A DNA stretch of 64,000 bases from Erwinia sp. E602 (GTDB taxonomy: Bacteria > Pseudomonadota > Gammaproteobacteria > Enterobacterales > Enterobacteriaceae): contig NZ_CP046582.1 in assembly GCF_018141005.1 (NCBI RefSeq), positions 3,906,001 through 3,970,000 on the forward strand, written 5' to 3'. The position numbers and the translations under genes are program-made. Below the pieces are notes generated by a model. The model was not told where the DNA came from. It did no database searches and saw only the letters and a program-made list of their open reading frames with translations. Below, in pieces: positions 37,889 to 47,222 of the stretch (positions within the stretch are counted from its first letter, which is position 1; every line of letters starts with the position of its first letter).

Positions 37889-40486
37889 TCAGACCGCGGT
37901 CTGGAAAATCACGCCGTCAGCTTTGTCGGTGTACTGGCTCAGCCGATCAAAGTTCAGATAACGGTAGGTATCCGCCGCGGTTTTATCCACCTGAACCATA
38001 AACTGCTGATACTCATCCGGCGTTGGCAGTTTGCCCAGCAGGGACGCCACCGCCGCCAGCTCTGCCGAGGCGAGGAACACGTTCGCGCCGGTACCCAGAC
38101 GGTTCGGGAAGTTACGCGTGGAGGTGGAGACCACCGTCGCGCCATCCTTAACACGTGCCTGGTTACCCATACACAGTGAACAGCCCGGGATCTCAATGCG
38201 CGCGCCGCTCTTACCGAACACGCTGTAGTAGCCCTCTTCGGTCAGCTGCGCCGCATCCATCTTGGTTGGCGGAGCCACCCACAGGCGGGTTGGCAGCTGG
38301 CCTTTGTGCGCATCCAGCAGTTTACCGGCGGCACGGAAGTGGCCGATGTTGGTCATGCACGAACCAATAAACACTTCGTCGATCTTCTCACCCTGCACGT
38401 CAGACAGCAGACGGGCGTCGTCCGGGTCGTTTGGTGCGCAGAGGATCGGCTCTTTGATCTCTGCCAGGTCGATTTCGATCACCGCGGCGTACTCGGCATC
38501 GGCGTCGCCTTCCAGCAGTTCAGGATTGGCCAGCCACTTCTCCATACCCTGAATACGGCGCTCCAGCGTACGGCGATCGCCGTAGCCTTCGGAGATCATC
38601 CACTTCAGCAGCACGATATTGGAGCTGAGATACTCGATAATCGGCTCTTTATCCAGCTTGATGGTACAACCGGCGGCAGAACGTTCGGCGGAGGCGTCGG
38701 TCAGTTCAAACGCCTGCTCCACTTTCAGCTGCGGCAGACCTTCAATTTCCAGCACGCGGCCGGAGAAGATGTTTTTCTTACCTTTCTTCTCCACGGTCAG
38801 CAGGCCGGCTTTGATTGCGTACAGCGGAATGGCGTGCACCAGGTCACGCAGGGTGATACCCGGCTGCATTTCGCCTTTAAAGCGCACCAGCACCGACTCC
38901 GGCATATCCAGCGGCATCACGCCGGTAGCGGCGGCAAAGGCCACCAGGCCGGAGCCTGCCGGGAAGGAGATTCCGATCGGGAAGCGGGTGTGCGAGTCAC
39001 CGCCGGTACCGACGGTATCCGGCAGCAGCATACGGTTCAGCCAGCTGTGGATCACCCCGTCACCCGGACGCAGCGACACGCCACCGCGGTTCATAATGAA
39101 GTCCGGCAGCGTATGGTGAGTGGTCACGTCCACCGGTTTCGGATAGGCCGCAGTGTGGCAGAAGGACTGCATCACCAGGTCAGCCGAGAAGCCGAGGCAG
39201 GCGAGGTCTTTCAGCTCATCACGGGTCATCGGGCCGGTGGTGTCCTGCGAGCCTACCGAGGTCATTTTCGGTTCGCAGTAGGCGCCAGGACGGATGCCTT
39301 CCACGCCACAGGCGCGGCCCACCATCTTCTGCGCCAGCGAGTAGCCGCGGCTGCTTTCCGCCACGTCTTTCGCCTGTTCGAACACGTCGCTGTGCGGCAG
39401 GCCCAGCGCTTCACGCGCCTTGGTGGTCAGACCACGGCCGATAATCAGCGGGATACGGCCACCGGCGCGCACTTCATCCAGCAGCACGTTGGTTTTCAGT
39501 TCGAAGGTTGCCAGCACTTCATCGGTGTCGTGGTTACGCACTTCGCCTTTATACGGGTAGATGTCGATCACATCGCCCATATTCAGCCTGTCGACGTCGA
39601 CTTCGATCGGCAGCGCACCGGCATCTTCCATGGTGTTAAAGAAGATTGGCGCGATTTTACCGCCGAGGCAGACGCCGCCGCCTTTCTTGTTCGGCACGTA
39701 AGGGATGTCATCGCCCATAAACCACAGCACCGAGTTGGTGGCGGATTTACGTGATGAACCGGTACCGACCACGTCACCGACGTAGGTCAGCGGGAAACCT
39801 TTCTGCTGCAGCGCTTCGATCTGTTTGATCGGGCCAACGTTGCCGGCATCGTCGGGTTCGATGCCGTCACGGGCGTTTTTCAGCATTGCCAGCGCGTGCA
39901 GTGGAATATCCGGGCGTGACCAGGCATCCGGCGCCGGAGAGAGGTCGTCGGTATTGGTTTCGCCGGTCACTTTAAACACGGTGACGGTGATTTTTTCAGC
40001 CAGTTTAGGGCGTTTCAGGAACCACTCGGCGTCTGCCCACGACTGGATAATTTTTTTCGCGTGTGGGTTACCGGCTTTGGCTTTCTCTTCCACATCGTAG
40101 AAGTTGTCGAACATCAGCAGGGTGTGGGACAGCGCTTCGGCGGCAATCGCGGCCAGCTTGTCATCATCCAGCGCGTCAATCAGCGCATGAATGTTGTATC
40201 CGCCCTGCATGGTGCCCAGCAGCTCAACGGCTTTTTCAGGAGTAACCAGAGGAGAAGTCGCTTCGCCTTTTGCGACGGCGGCCAGGAAACCGGCTTTGAC
40301 GTACGCCGCTTCATCTACGCCCGGCGGCACTCGATTGATTAACAGATCGGACAGGAATTCTTCTTCACCCGCTGGAGGGGCTTTTAGCAGTTCAACCAGC
40401 GCGGCCATTTGGGAAGCATCTAACGGTTTAGGAACGATCCCCTGGGCAGCACGCTCGGCAACGTGCTTACGGTATTCTTCTAGCAC
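37889..40486 (-). CDS. acnB: Bifunctional aconitate hydratase B / 2-methylisocitrate dehydratase
   Basis: TCA-cycle aconitase, also active on 2-methyl-cis-aconitate; the apo-form binds mRNA in E. coli. It has 865 residues, the E. coli length. The HEAT-like N-terminal domain ([15 protein letters not shown]) is followed by the swivel and catalytic domains. The [4Fe-4S] cysteines are in [10 protein letters not shown] and [10 protein letters not shown] start at GTG (before LEEYRK) with GAGGAGA upstream; the longer in-frame ATG form would add 17 residues without family support. Promoter and terminator are visible. Confidence 0.97.
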   Translation of the reverse strand: MLEEYRKHVAERAAQGIVPKPLDASQMAALVELLKAPPAGEEEFLSDLLINRVPPGVDEAAYVKAGFLAAVAKGEATSPLVTPEKAVELLGTMQGGYNIHALIDALDDDKLAAIAAEALSHTLLMFDNFYDVEEKAKAGNPHAKKIIQSWADAEWFLKRPKLAEKITVTVFKVTGETNTDDLSPAPDAWSRPDIPLHALAMLKNARDGIEPDDAGNVGPIKQIEALQQKGFPLTYVGDVVGTGSSRKSATNSVLWFMGDDIPYVPNKKGGGVCLGGKIAPIFFNTMEDAGALPIEVDVDRLNMGDVIDIYPYKGEVRNHDTDEVLATFELKTNVLLDEVRAGGRIPLIIGRGLTTKAREALGLPHSDVFEQAKDVAESSRGYSLAQKMVGRACGVEGIRPGAYCEPKMTSVGSQDTTGPMTRDELKDLACLGFSADLVMQSFCHTAAYPKPVDVTTHHTLPDFIMNRGGVSLRPGDGVIHSWLNRMLLPDTVGTGGDSHTRFPIGISFPAGSGLVAFAAATGVMPLDMPESVLVRFKGEMQPGITLRDLVHAIPLYAIKAGLLTVEKKGKKNIFSGRVLEIEGLPQLKVEQAFELTDASAERSAAGCTIKLDKEPIIEYLSSNIVLLKWMISEGYGDRRTLERRIQGMEKWLANPELLEGDADAEYAAVIEIDLAEIKEPILCAPNDPDDARLLSDVQGEKIDEVFIGSCMTNIGHFRAAGKLLDAHKGQLPTRLWVAPPTKMDAAQLTEEGYYSVFGKSGARIEIPGCSLCMGNQARVKDGATVVSTSTRNFPNRLGTGANVFLASAELAAVASLLGKLPTPDEYQQFMVQVDKTAADTYRYLNFDRLSQYTDKADGVIFQTAV

Positions 40487-40789
40487 GACGTTCTCCTCGC
40501 TCTCATTGTATTTAGCATCCCGGGCCACCTGCATCACCGCAGTGTGAGACGTTCCATGTGTAGGGTAAGGTGCCCGGTTGTGCGTGGGGCAGCATAGCAG
40601 GATTCCGCTCGCTTGTTAATCTGTTTACAAAAAAGCAACATTACCGCAGAATCCCTTATATCTAAAGGGTTATGGGCGGTTACAACCCTACATTACGCTA
40701 TTTTATGCGTATTACTGGTTAAAAATAGTTATCTGCCGCCGCCTTCTATCAGAAAACGTTATAAAAACAGGTTACAAAATAGCGGCTGC
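40487..40789. other. Gene-free acnB upstream region
   Basis: The 303 bases contain the acnB leader (about 98 nt) and promoter, followed upstream by an AT-rich stretch with no recognisable gene. The YbaN-like gene that ends at 40790 is transcribed in the same direction; I see no strong terminator for it. Confidence 0.6.
40591..40619 (-). promoter_or_regulatory. Sigma-70 promoter of acnB
   Basis: On the minus strand TTAACA (40619-40614), 17 bp, then TATGCT (40596-40591) preceded by TG, forming an extended -10. It predicts a start near 40584 and a leader of about 98 nt. Confidence 0.65.
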
Positions 40790-41152
40790 TCAGGCTTCCG
40801 GCCGTCGCCACAGCCACAGCAGCACCAGGCACATACAGCCCACCGAGATCGCCACGCTGGGCAGATGCGGCACGGTCAGCGCCATAATCACGGCGGTTAC
40901 CGTCATTGAGGCGGTGGCCAGCCACTTGGCTTTTCGCGGCAGAATACCGCGCTGCCAGTGGGTCAGCAGCGGGCCAAACCAGCGGTGGCGTAAGATCCAC
41001 GCATGCAGGCGCGGCGAGCTGCGCGCCGCCGCCCAGGTGGCCAGCAGGACGAATTCGGTGCAGGGCAGGCCGGGCAGGATAAACCCGGCAACCGCTAGCG
41101 CCAGGCTGACCACCGCCAGCAGCTGATACATAATGCGCTTCAGTCCCTTCAT
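40790..41152 (-). CDS. YbaN-like DUF454 inner-membrane protein
   Basis: A 120-residue protein with three or four hydrophobic segments (LLAVVSLALAVAGFILPGLP, ATASMTVTAVIMAL, VAISVGCMCLVLLWLW) and the DUF454 signature GLPCTEFVLLATWAAARSSPRLHAWILRH. Its function is unknown; it is related to E. coli YbaN, which lies at another locus. The start may be the second Met (residue 8). Confidence 0.8.
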   Translation of the reverse strand: MKGLKRIMYQLLAVVSLALAVAGFILPGLPCTEFVLLATWAAARSSPRLHAWILRHRWFGPLLTHWQRGILPRKAKWLATASMTVTAVIMALTVPHLPSVAISVGCMCLVLLWLWRRPEA

Positions 41153-41408
41153 CCGTGACTCTTCCTGCCCGCTAAGAAATACGACTTATTCTCATTTCAT
41201 TAACATCAAAGTGCAACTGAATCCGCCTAACAGAATGCGCACGCTGAACCGAGCAGGAAGCCCGGCGTGCCGACGGTTCTCTGTTTCATCATTCTCTTCC
41301 CGCCGGTTGTCGATGAAACCGTTATACTCACCCCGGATTAAATCAACAATTGATGCATTTAATGCAGGGGCGAGCCAGCGACCGTGTCCCCTACCCACAG
41401 GAGCCGCG

Positions 41409-42188
41409 ATGCCTTTACCTTCCCCCGCCAGCCGGATGCTGCTGGCCGACTTCCCGCAACAGCATGTTCTGCGCCTGACCCTGCACCGCCCCGACGCGCG
41501 CAACGCTTATAACGCGCAGATGGTCAATGAGCTGGCGCAGTGGCTGGCGTGGTCAGAGCAGGAGATCGCGATCCGCACGGTGATCCTCACCGGCAGCGGC
41601 ACGGTATTCTGCAGCGGCGCCGACCTGCAGGAGGCGTTTACCGGGGGCGGTAAAGGGCTGCGCAATAGCGCGGGCGGCTGGAGTCCGCTGCAGCACCTGC
41701 CGCGGCGTAAGATCTGGATTGCGGCGCTGAACGGCCACGCTTACGGCGGCGGGCTGGAGCTGGCGCTGAGCTGTGACTTTATTCTCGCCGCGGAGCAGGC
41801 AAAGATTGCGCTGCCGGAGGTGCAGCACGGGCTGCTGCCGCTGGGTGGGGCAATAGAGCAGCTGGCAAAGCGGCTGCCCGTCGCGCTGGCCCGCCAGCTG
41901 CTGCTGGCCGCTGAGCCGCTGAGCGCCGCACGGGCGCTGGCCGCCGGGCTGTTTAGCCAGGTGGTGCCGCAGGAACAGCTGCCAGAGGCGGCGCTGGCGC
42001 TGGCCGCGCGCCTGAACCGCAACGCGCCGCTGGCGGTACAGGCCTGCAATGCGCTGCTGCAGGCGGCGATTGACGGACTGCCGGATCGCAGCGATGCCGA
42101 GCTGCGGCAGCTGCAGGCCAGCGACGATTATCAGGAGAGTTTGCTGGCGCGGTCGGAGCGCCGTCAGCCGAACTGGCAGGGGCGCTAA
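41409..42188 (+). CDS. Enoyl-CoA hydratase/isomerase family protein
   Basis: A 259-residue crotonase-fold enzyme. Oxyanion-hole segments CSGADLQEAF and AYGGGLELALSCDFILAAE are present, and both catalytic glutamates of true hydratases (E117 in GGGLE, E137 in LPEV) are kept. It is therefore likely to hydrate 2-enoyl-CoA reversibly. I start at the ATG after CAGGAG. It converges on the thiolase gene with a 4-base overlap of 3' ends. It probably belongs functionally with the ligase, thiolase, thioesterase and reductase next door, but is transcribed on the opposite strand to most of them. Confidence 0.85.
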   Translation: MPLPSPASRMLLADFPQQHVLRLTLHRPDARNAYNAQMVNELAQWLAWSEQEIAIRTVILTGSGTVFCSGADLQEAFTGGGKGLRNSAGGWSPLQHLPRRKIWIAALNGHAYGGGLELALSCDFILAAEQAKIALPEVQHGLLPLGGAIEQLAKRLPVALARQLLLAAEPLSAARALAAGLFSQVVPQEQLPEAALALAARLNRNAPLAVQACNALLQAAIDGLPDRSDAELRQLQASDDYQESLLARSERRQPNWQGR

Positions 42189-43399
42189 CTGCCCTGAAGC
42201 CGGATCGCCTGAAACAGCGCACTCAGCCCCAGCCCGCCGGCAATGCCGAGCATCGCCAGCCCCTGCTCATCGTAACGCTGTGTGCTGACCAGCTGGCTGA
42301 ACAGCCGGGTGACCATCATCGCGCCGGAGGCGCCGTAAGGGTGGCCGAGCGCGATCGCCCCACCCTGCAGGTTAACCCGCTGCTCGTCGATGCCCAGCGC
42401 ATCCAGCGAGCCGAGCACCTGAGCGGCAAAGGCTTCGTTAAACTCAATCGCCGCCACGTCATCGAGACGTAACGCGGGCTGGCGTGCCAGCAGCTTCTGG
42501 GTGGCGGGCACCGGGCCAAGGCCCAGCAGGTTCGGGTCGACGCCCGCGCTGCAGGCATCGGCAAACAGCAGCCCGTCGCTGAACCCGCACTCCCGTGCCC
42601 GGCGGCGGCTCATCACCAGCAGCAGAGCCGCGCCGTCGTTCAGCGGGCAGCAGTTACCGGCGGTCACCGTGCCGTTTTCCGTAAACACCGGCGGCAGGGC
42701 GGCCAGCCGCTCCAGCGAAGTGGCCGGACGCGGGCACTCATCCACCGCGACCGGCTTACCGTTAACCGCCAGCGGCACGATCTCGCCTGCAAAAGCCCCC
42801 TGCTGCTGCGCCGCCACGGCCCGCTGATGGCTGCGCAGCGCAAAGGCATCCTGACGCTCGCGGCTGATGCCGCACTGGCGGGCGACGTTTTCGGCGGCGA
42901 TGCCCATCTCCGGGTCGCCGACCTCATCCGGCGAGAAGCGGGCGCGGGCGTAAAAGCGCGGCAGCTGCTTCAGGCTGGCCGGTTTCTCCACCCGCCACGG
43001 CGCGGTGCTGACGCTTTCAACGCCGCCCGCCAGGTAGCACTCGCCGGCACCAGCCTGCACCAGACGGCAGGCGTTAATTACCGCCTCCAGCCCGGAGCCG
43101 CACTGGCGGTCGACCGTGACCGCCGGCATCGCCAGCGGCAGCCCGGCGGCCAGCGCCGCCAGCCGGGCGATATTGCCGCCCCCGCCGGTGGCGTTACCGA
43201 TAATCACCTCATCAATGGCGCTATAGCCGTCAGGCAGCGCCGCCCGTAACCGGGTAAACAGCGGAGCCAGCAGCGCCTCCATCGGCAGCCCGGCCAGCGC
43301 GCCGTATGCCCGCCCCACCGGGGTGCGGCAGGCGGCAACGATCACCGGCTGCTGGTCATCCGCGGGCTGGAATTTCAGTGAGTTCAGGGTGGCGGTCAC
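42185..43399 (-). CDS. Thiolase family acyl-CoA acetyltransferase (second catalytic Cys replaced)
   Basis: A 404-residue thiolase. The nucleophile Cys100 (VDRQCGSGLEA), NEAFAAQ, and His353 (GGAIALGHPYGASGA) are in place. The usual C-terminal Cys of the CxGGGxG motif is Gly385 here (AMLGIAGGLGLSALF), so the acid/base cysteine is missing. The start is GTG, 44 bases inside the end of the ligase gene; codons upstream of VIVAACRTPVG are not conserved, so the N-terminus is uncertain. Its role is chain extension or cleavage of beta-ketoacyl-CoA, or a degenerate condensing activity. Confidence 0.85.
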   Translation of the reverse strand: MTATLNSLKFQPADDQQPVIVAACRTPVGRAYGALAGLPMEALLAPLFTRLRAALPDGYSAIDEVIIGNATGGGGNIARLAALAAGLPLAMPAVTVDRQCGSGLEAVINACRLVQAGAGECYLAGGVESVSTAPWRVEKPASLKQLPRFYARARFSPDEVGDPEMGIAAENVARQCGISRERQDAFALRSHQRAVAAQQQGAFAGEIVPLAVNGKPVAVDECPRPATSLERLAALPPVFTENGTVTAGNCCPLNDGAALLLVMSRRRARECGFSDGLLFADACSAGVDPNLLGLGPVPATQKLLARQPALRLDDVAAIEFNEAFAAQVLGSLDALGIDEQRVNLQGGAIALGHPYGASGAMMVTRLFSQLVSTQRYDEQGLAMLGIAGGLGLSALFQAIRLQGS

Positions 43400-44912
43400 G
43401 GTGTGCGATCCTCTCAGCCAGGTCGGCGCGTTTAATTTTGCCGCTGGCGGTCAGTGGCCAGCTTTCCGTACGGAAATAGTGGCGGGGAAGTTTATATTTT
43501 GCCAGCCGCTGGCGGCACTGCTGCGGCAGCGTTTGCAGGCAGGTCTCTGATCCTTCAATGATCGCCACCGCCTTCTGCCCGGCATCGCCGTCGGCAACCG
43601 CGATCACCACCGCCTCGATCACGCCGGGCAATGATTTGATCAGCGATTCGATTTCAGCCAGGTAGATATTATTGCCGCCGCTGAGGATCATATTGCCCCG
43701 CCGGCCGATCACGTGCAGCCGCTGCTGCGCGTCCAGCCAGCCGATATCGGCCACCGTCGCGCCCCAGGCCCGCCGCACAAACGCCTGGCCGTCGTCGCCC
43801 CACAGATAGCCATTGATGATCTGCTCACTCTGCAGCCAGATGGTGCCCGGCTGGCCCGGCGGCAGCAACCCGCCGTTATCGTCACGGATGGAGAGCGTGG
43901 TGCCGGGGAAGGCCAGACCGACGGTGGCCAGCGAGGCGCTGATGTTGTCGTCATCCAGCGTATTGACGGCGATAAACCCCAGCTCGGACGCGCCGTAATA
44001 CTCCTGCATCGTCGCCAGCGGGAACAGCGCGCGCGCCTGCCGGTAATGGTTCAGCTCCAGCTTGGCCCCGGCGCTGAGCAGCTGTTTCAGCGTGGGCAGG
44101 CTGACATTGCTGGCTCCGCTGGCTGCTCGGGCCAGACCGTTAATCATCGTCGGCACCACCACCAGCCGCGCAATGTTCAGCTGCGCCATCAGGTCCAGCG
44201 CGGCGGCAGGCTGCCAGCGGCCCATGCTGTAGAAGGTGCCGCCGGCGTAAAGGGTTTCATTCAGGCAGTAGAGGCCGATGCCGTGCGCCAGCGGGCCGGG
44301 AAACAGCGTGGAGGGGGCAGCACCCAGGCCGAAAATGGCTTCGCCGTTTTCAAAACTGCTGCGCCACGAGCGACGCGAGCGGCTGAACGCCTTCGGCAGG
44401 CTGGTGGTGCCGGAGGTGAAGTTGATCAGGAATGGCGTGGCGTCCTGCATCCCGGCGGTGAAGGCTTCGAAGAGCCGGGGCGTTGCGGCGACCGGGGGGA
44501 CGTCATCCGATGCAGGCGCTGACGACGGCTGCCAGTCATCGACCGCCAGCCAGCGGATCGCCAGCCGATCGGCCAGTGCGATCAGCGGGCGGTCATGTGA
44601 TTTCAGCAGCAGCAGATCCGGCGCCAGCCGCGTGAGGATATCCTGCAGCTGCGCCTGCGGCAGCTGCGGATCGAGAATTGCCGCCACGCCCGGCTGCGCG
44701 GTGGCCGCCAGCCAGCACACCGGAAAGCCGATATCATTGCCGGTGGCGATCGCCACAATGCCGCTGGCGGCTGGCTGGCTGTGAATATGCTGGTAAAGCG
44801 CCAGCGAACGCAGCCACAGCTGCCGCCAGCTAAGCCGCTGGCCGTCGATGTCCACCGCGATGGCATCAGGGCGGGTTTGCGCATGCTGCTGTACCCGGTC
44901 ATGAACCGGCAT
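43356..44912 (-). CDS. AMP-forming acyl-CoA synthetase / ANL superfamily ligase
   Basis: 518 residues. P-loop NFTSGTTSLPKAF, the A5 motif MQEYYGASELGF, A7-like VADIGWLDAQQRLHVIGRRGNMILSGG (with the adenylate-binding Asp and hinge), and the C-terminal catalytic Lys in ASGKIKRADLAERI are all present, so it looks competent for acyl-adenylate and thioester formation. The substrate is unknown. The ATG overlaps the thioesterase stop by one base (TGATG), so translation is coupled. Confidence 0.87.
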   Translation of the reverse strand: MPVHDRVQQHAQTRPDAIAVDIDGQRLSWRQLWLRSLALYQHIHSQPAASGIVAIATGNDIGFPVCWLAATAQPGVAAILDPQLPQAQLQDILTRLAPDLLLLKSHDRPLIALADRLAIRWLAVDDWQPSSAPASDDVPPVAATPRLFEAFTAGMQDATPFLINFTSGTTSLPKAFSRSRRSWRSSFENGEAIFGLGAAPSTLFPGPLAHGIGLYCLNETLYAGGTFYSMGRWQPAAALDLMAQLNIARLVVVPTMINGLARAASGASNVSLPTLKQLLSAGAKLELNHYRQARALFPLATMQEYYGASELGFIAVNTLDDDNISASLATVGLAFPGTTLSIRDDNGGLLPPGQPGTIWLQSEQIINGYLWGDDGQAFVRRAWGATVADIGWLDAQQRLHVIGRRGNMILSGGNNIYLAEIESLIKSLPGVIEAVVIAVADGDAGQKAVAIIEGSETCLQTLPQQCRQRLAKYKLPRHYFRTESWPLTASGKIKRADLAERIAHRDRHPELTEIPARG

Positions 44913-45349
44913 CAGCCCTGCGCCTCGCTGAAGGCAAAGTGGCGGGTCAGCGCCTCGCGCGCGGGCGGCGGGATCGGGCAGGGTCTATTATCGCTTAACC
45001 CCACGCACACCCACACCAGCTTACCCTGTGCACAGGGCTGCGGGTTGTTTTCGCCGTACAGATCGATAGCGAAAATCAGGCTGCTGTTGCCGAGCTTCTC
45101 AATCTTCACCTGCGGCGTTACCACATCATCCACCGACAGCGGCTGCAGAAAGGTCGCCTCGCATTTCTTCACGTGATAGGCCACTCCCGCCGTCGCCGGA
45201 CGGAACAGCGGCAGTATCGCCGCCCGCCGGAAGGCGTTAACCACCGCATCTTCGAAATAATCCAGATAGACCGAATTATGCACGTGACCGTTCAGGTCGA
45301 TATCGCGCATTGATACCCGAAATGTTTCGCTATTATACTGCTGCTGCAT
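44912..45349 (-). CDS. Hotdog-fold acyl-CoA thioesterase (4HBT family)
   Basis: A 145-residue single-hotdog protein. The YbgC/4-hydroxybenzoyl-CoA thioesterase motif DIDLNGHVHNSVYLDYFED carries the catalytic Asp. It is first in the minus-strand unit thioesterase-ligase-thiolase. It lies across a 102-base divergent promoter from the MDR gene, with a perfect 19-bp inverted repeat between. Confidence 0.86.
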   Translation of the reverse strand: MQQQYNSETFRVSMRDIDLNGHVHNSVYLDYFEDAVVNAFRRAAILPLFRPATAGVAYHVKKCEATFLQPLSVDDVVTPQVKIEKLGNSSLIFAIDLYGENNPQPCAQGKLVWVCVGLSDNRPCPIPPPAREALTRHFAFSEAQG

Positions 45350-45365
45350 ACTGCTGTTTACCTGT

Positions 45366-45421
45366 AAAGCCTATCCCATTAGGCACACTGACTCATAAAA
45401 CAGCCTAATGGGATAGGCTTT
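45366..45421. promoter_or_regulatory. Perfect 19-bp inverted repeat (paired operators) in a divergent promoter
   Basis: AAAGCCTATCCCATTAGGC (45366-45384) and its exact complement (45403-45421) are separated by 18 bp. Each arm is itself a dyad, GCCTA-N6-TAGGC (45369-45384 and 45403-45418), with centres 34 bp apart. It lies between the divergent starts at 45349 and 45452, so it is a good candidate for two operator sites of one dimeric repressor or activator. Confidence 0.75.
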
Positions 45422-45451
45422 TAACCGGGTCGTCACGAAGAAAAAGATATC

Positions 45452-46438
45452 ATGAAAGAGCAATTATTCACCAGGGCGATGGTACGCGAGTTCGGTGATA
45501 TCCGCGATATTCTGCGGCTTGAATCGTGCCCGTTGCCCGGGTTACCTGCAGGTAAGGTGCGGGTAAAGATGGCCTTCGCTACCATCAATCCCTCCGACAT
45601 TATTACCCTCTCCGGTGCCTATCGCTCACGCATCGCCCTGCCCTTCGTGCCCGGTTTTGAAGGCGTGGGCAGCGTGAGTGAAAGCCGCGACCCGCAGCTG
45701 CCGGTCGGCACCCGCGTGCTGCCGGTGGGCAGTATGGGCGCGTGGCAGAACGTCAAAGAGAGCGAGCCACAGTGGTGCTTTACCGTCCCGGACTTCGTCA
45801 GCGATCGCCAGGCGGCCACCAGCTACGTTAACCCGATGACCGCGCTGCTGATGCTGAAGGAAGAGCTCGACTTCGCGCCGGGCATGCGCATTATCATCAA
45901 CGCCGCCAACTCGGCGATTGGCCGCACGTTAATCCGCATGGCCAGTCAGATGGGGCTGGCACCGATCGCCATCGTGCGCCGGGCGGAAAACACCGGCCTG
46001 TTCGCCGCCGACCGCACCGAACGGGTGCTGAACAGCAGCGACGGCGGCTACCCGCAGGCGCTGGCAGAGCTGAAAGCCAGCGGCGGCGTGGCGGCGATCC
46101 TCGACTGCATCGGCGGTGAGGAATCGCTGCAGCTGGCGGAGGTGCTGACGCCGGGCGGGCAGTTTATCCACTACGGCCTGCTCTCCGGCCGCCCGATCCC
46201 GGCCACCTTCTGGCGCAGCCGCCCGGATATCCGCTTCAGCAACTTTCACCTGCGCATGTGGGTACATTCGCATGAGAAAGCGCGGGTGCAGCAGCGCATT
46301 GACGAGGTGATGGCAATGATCCGCGACGGCATTATCGCCACTGAGATCGCCGCCGAATTTCCGCTGGAACAGATCCAGCTGGCGGCAGCGGCGGTGCTCT
46401 CCGGTGAGCTGAAAGGGAAAATCCTGCTGAGGCTGTAA
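45452..46438 (+). CDS. MDR-family oxidoreductase resembling trans-2-enoyl-CoA reductase
   Basis: A 328-residue medium-chain dehydrogenase/reductase without the structural zinc cysteines. The N-terminal domain holds the NPSDIITLSGAYR and PFVPGFEGVGSV segments seen in ETR/MECR and quinone-reductase-like members. The nucleotide-binding loop is NAANSAIGRTLIRMASQMG, with IVRRAEN after it favouring NADPH. The likely reaction is reduction of an activated C=C bond; the substrate is unknown. It is divergent from the thioesterase-ligase-thiolase unit. Confidence 0.82.
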   Translation: MKEQLFTRAMVREFGDIRDILRLESCPLPGLPAGKVRVKMAFATINPSDIITLSGAYRSRIALPFVPGFEGVGSVSESRDPQLPVGTRVLPVGSMGAWQNVKESEPQWCFTVPDFVSDRQAATSYVNPMTALLMLKEELDFAPGMRIIINAANSAIGRTLIRMASQMGLAPIAIVRRAENTGLFAADRTERVLNSSDGGYPQALAELKASGGVAAILDCIGGEESLQLAEVLTPGGQFIHYGLLSGRPIPATFWRSRPDIRFSNFHLRMWVHSHEKARVQQRIDEVMAMIRDGIIATEIAAEFPLEQIQLAAAAVLSGELKGKILLRL

Positions 46439-46496
46439 GCACCTTACTGCATTTTTGTCCCGGCGCGGCACTCTCGACCTGTCGCGCCGGCCGCCT

Positions 46497-46611
46497 TGAT
46501 GCGATAGCGGCCAGTGCACCCACAATCGGCATCAGCGGGTTCGCCAGATGCCAGGCTTAGTCCGGCCTCAGCTCTCCCCGGACGTTTTGATGCGATGGTG
46601 GCCAGCGCGCC
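46497..46611. repeat. Imperfect 25-bp direct repeat downstream of the MDR gene
   Basis: 46497-46521 and 46587-46611 share TTGATGCGAT, then GGCCAG, then C.CC at matching positions (20 of 25 identical), 90 bases apart. They lie in the convergent gap between the MDR gene and bioY. Confidence 0.5.
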
Positions 46612-46613
46612 AG

Positions 46614-46661
46614 CATCTGCATCTGCATCTGCATCTGTATCTGTATCTGTATCTGTATCTG
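46614..46661. repeat. Hexanucleotide tandem repeat (CATCTG)4(TATCTG)4
   Basis: Four CATCTG units (46614-46637) are followed by four TATCTG units (46638-46661), uninterrupted, 22 bases downstream of the bioY stop. Such arrays can change length by slippage; here it lies outside any credible gene. Confidence 0.95.
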
Positions 46662-46682
46662 CAGGTTAACGTGCTGCCCGGC

Positions 46683-47222
46683 TTAGCCCAGCGTCGGGTA
46701 AGCCCGGCGCACCGCGCGGGCAATCACCACCGCCAGCGCCACCTTCACCAGGTCACCGGGGATAAAGCCGAGGCTGCCCAGCGCGGCCTGCTTCAGGCTG
46801 ACGCCGGCCACCAGCGACACCCAGGGAATGCCACAGCCGTAAATCAGCACAATACCGCCCGCCACCATAAACAGCGCCTCTTTCACCGCATTCAGACGTA
46901 ACAGGTTACGCTGATACAGCGCACCGATCGCCAGCGCCGCCAGCGGCCATGACAGGATAAAGCCGCCGCTCGGCCCCATAAAGATCCCCAGCCCGCCGCG
47001 ACCACCGGCCAGCAGCGGCAGCCCGATCGCCACCAGCACCACAAACAGCAGCAGCGCCAGCGCGCCACGCTTTGCCCCGGCAATGGCACCGGCCAGCATG
47101 CAGCCCATGGTCTGCGCGGTGATCGGCACGCCAATCACCGGCAGGGTAAAGGCCGGAAACAGGCCGAGCGCGGCGGTCAGCGCGGCAAACAGCGCAATGT
47201 ACACAATATCGCGGGTGGTCAT
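46683..47222 (-). CDS. bioY: Biotin ECF transporter substrate-binding protein BioY
   Basis: S-component membrane protein that binds biotin. It has 179 residues with about six membrane helices. The BioY features ALGLFPAFTLPVIGVPITAQTMG and GPSGGFILSWPLAA (conserved GxxGGY/F-like loop) are visible. Its start overlaps the bioN stop by 4 bases. It is last in the SDR-bioM-bioN-bioY unit. E. coli takes up biotin by an unrelated protein, so this set is a gain relative to E. coli. Confidence 0.93.
   Translation of the reverse strand: MTTRDIVYIALFAALTAALGLFPAFTLPVIGVPITAQTMGCMLAGAIAGAKRGALALLLFVVLVAIGLPLLAGGRGGLGIFMGPSGGFILSWPLAALAIGALYQRNLLRLNAVKEALFMVAGGIVLIYGCGIPWVSLVAGVSLKQAALGSLGFIPGDLVKVALAVVIARAVRRAYPTLG

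Noticed and set aside
38306..39754. 482-codon open frame opposite acnB
   Set aside because: It is a His/Gln/Arg-rich shadow of the aconitase gene, an effect of codon bias.
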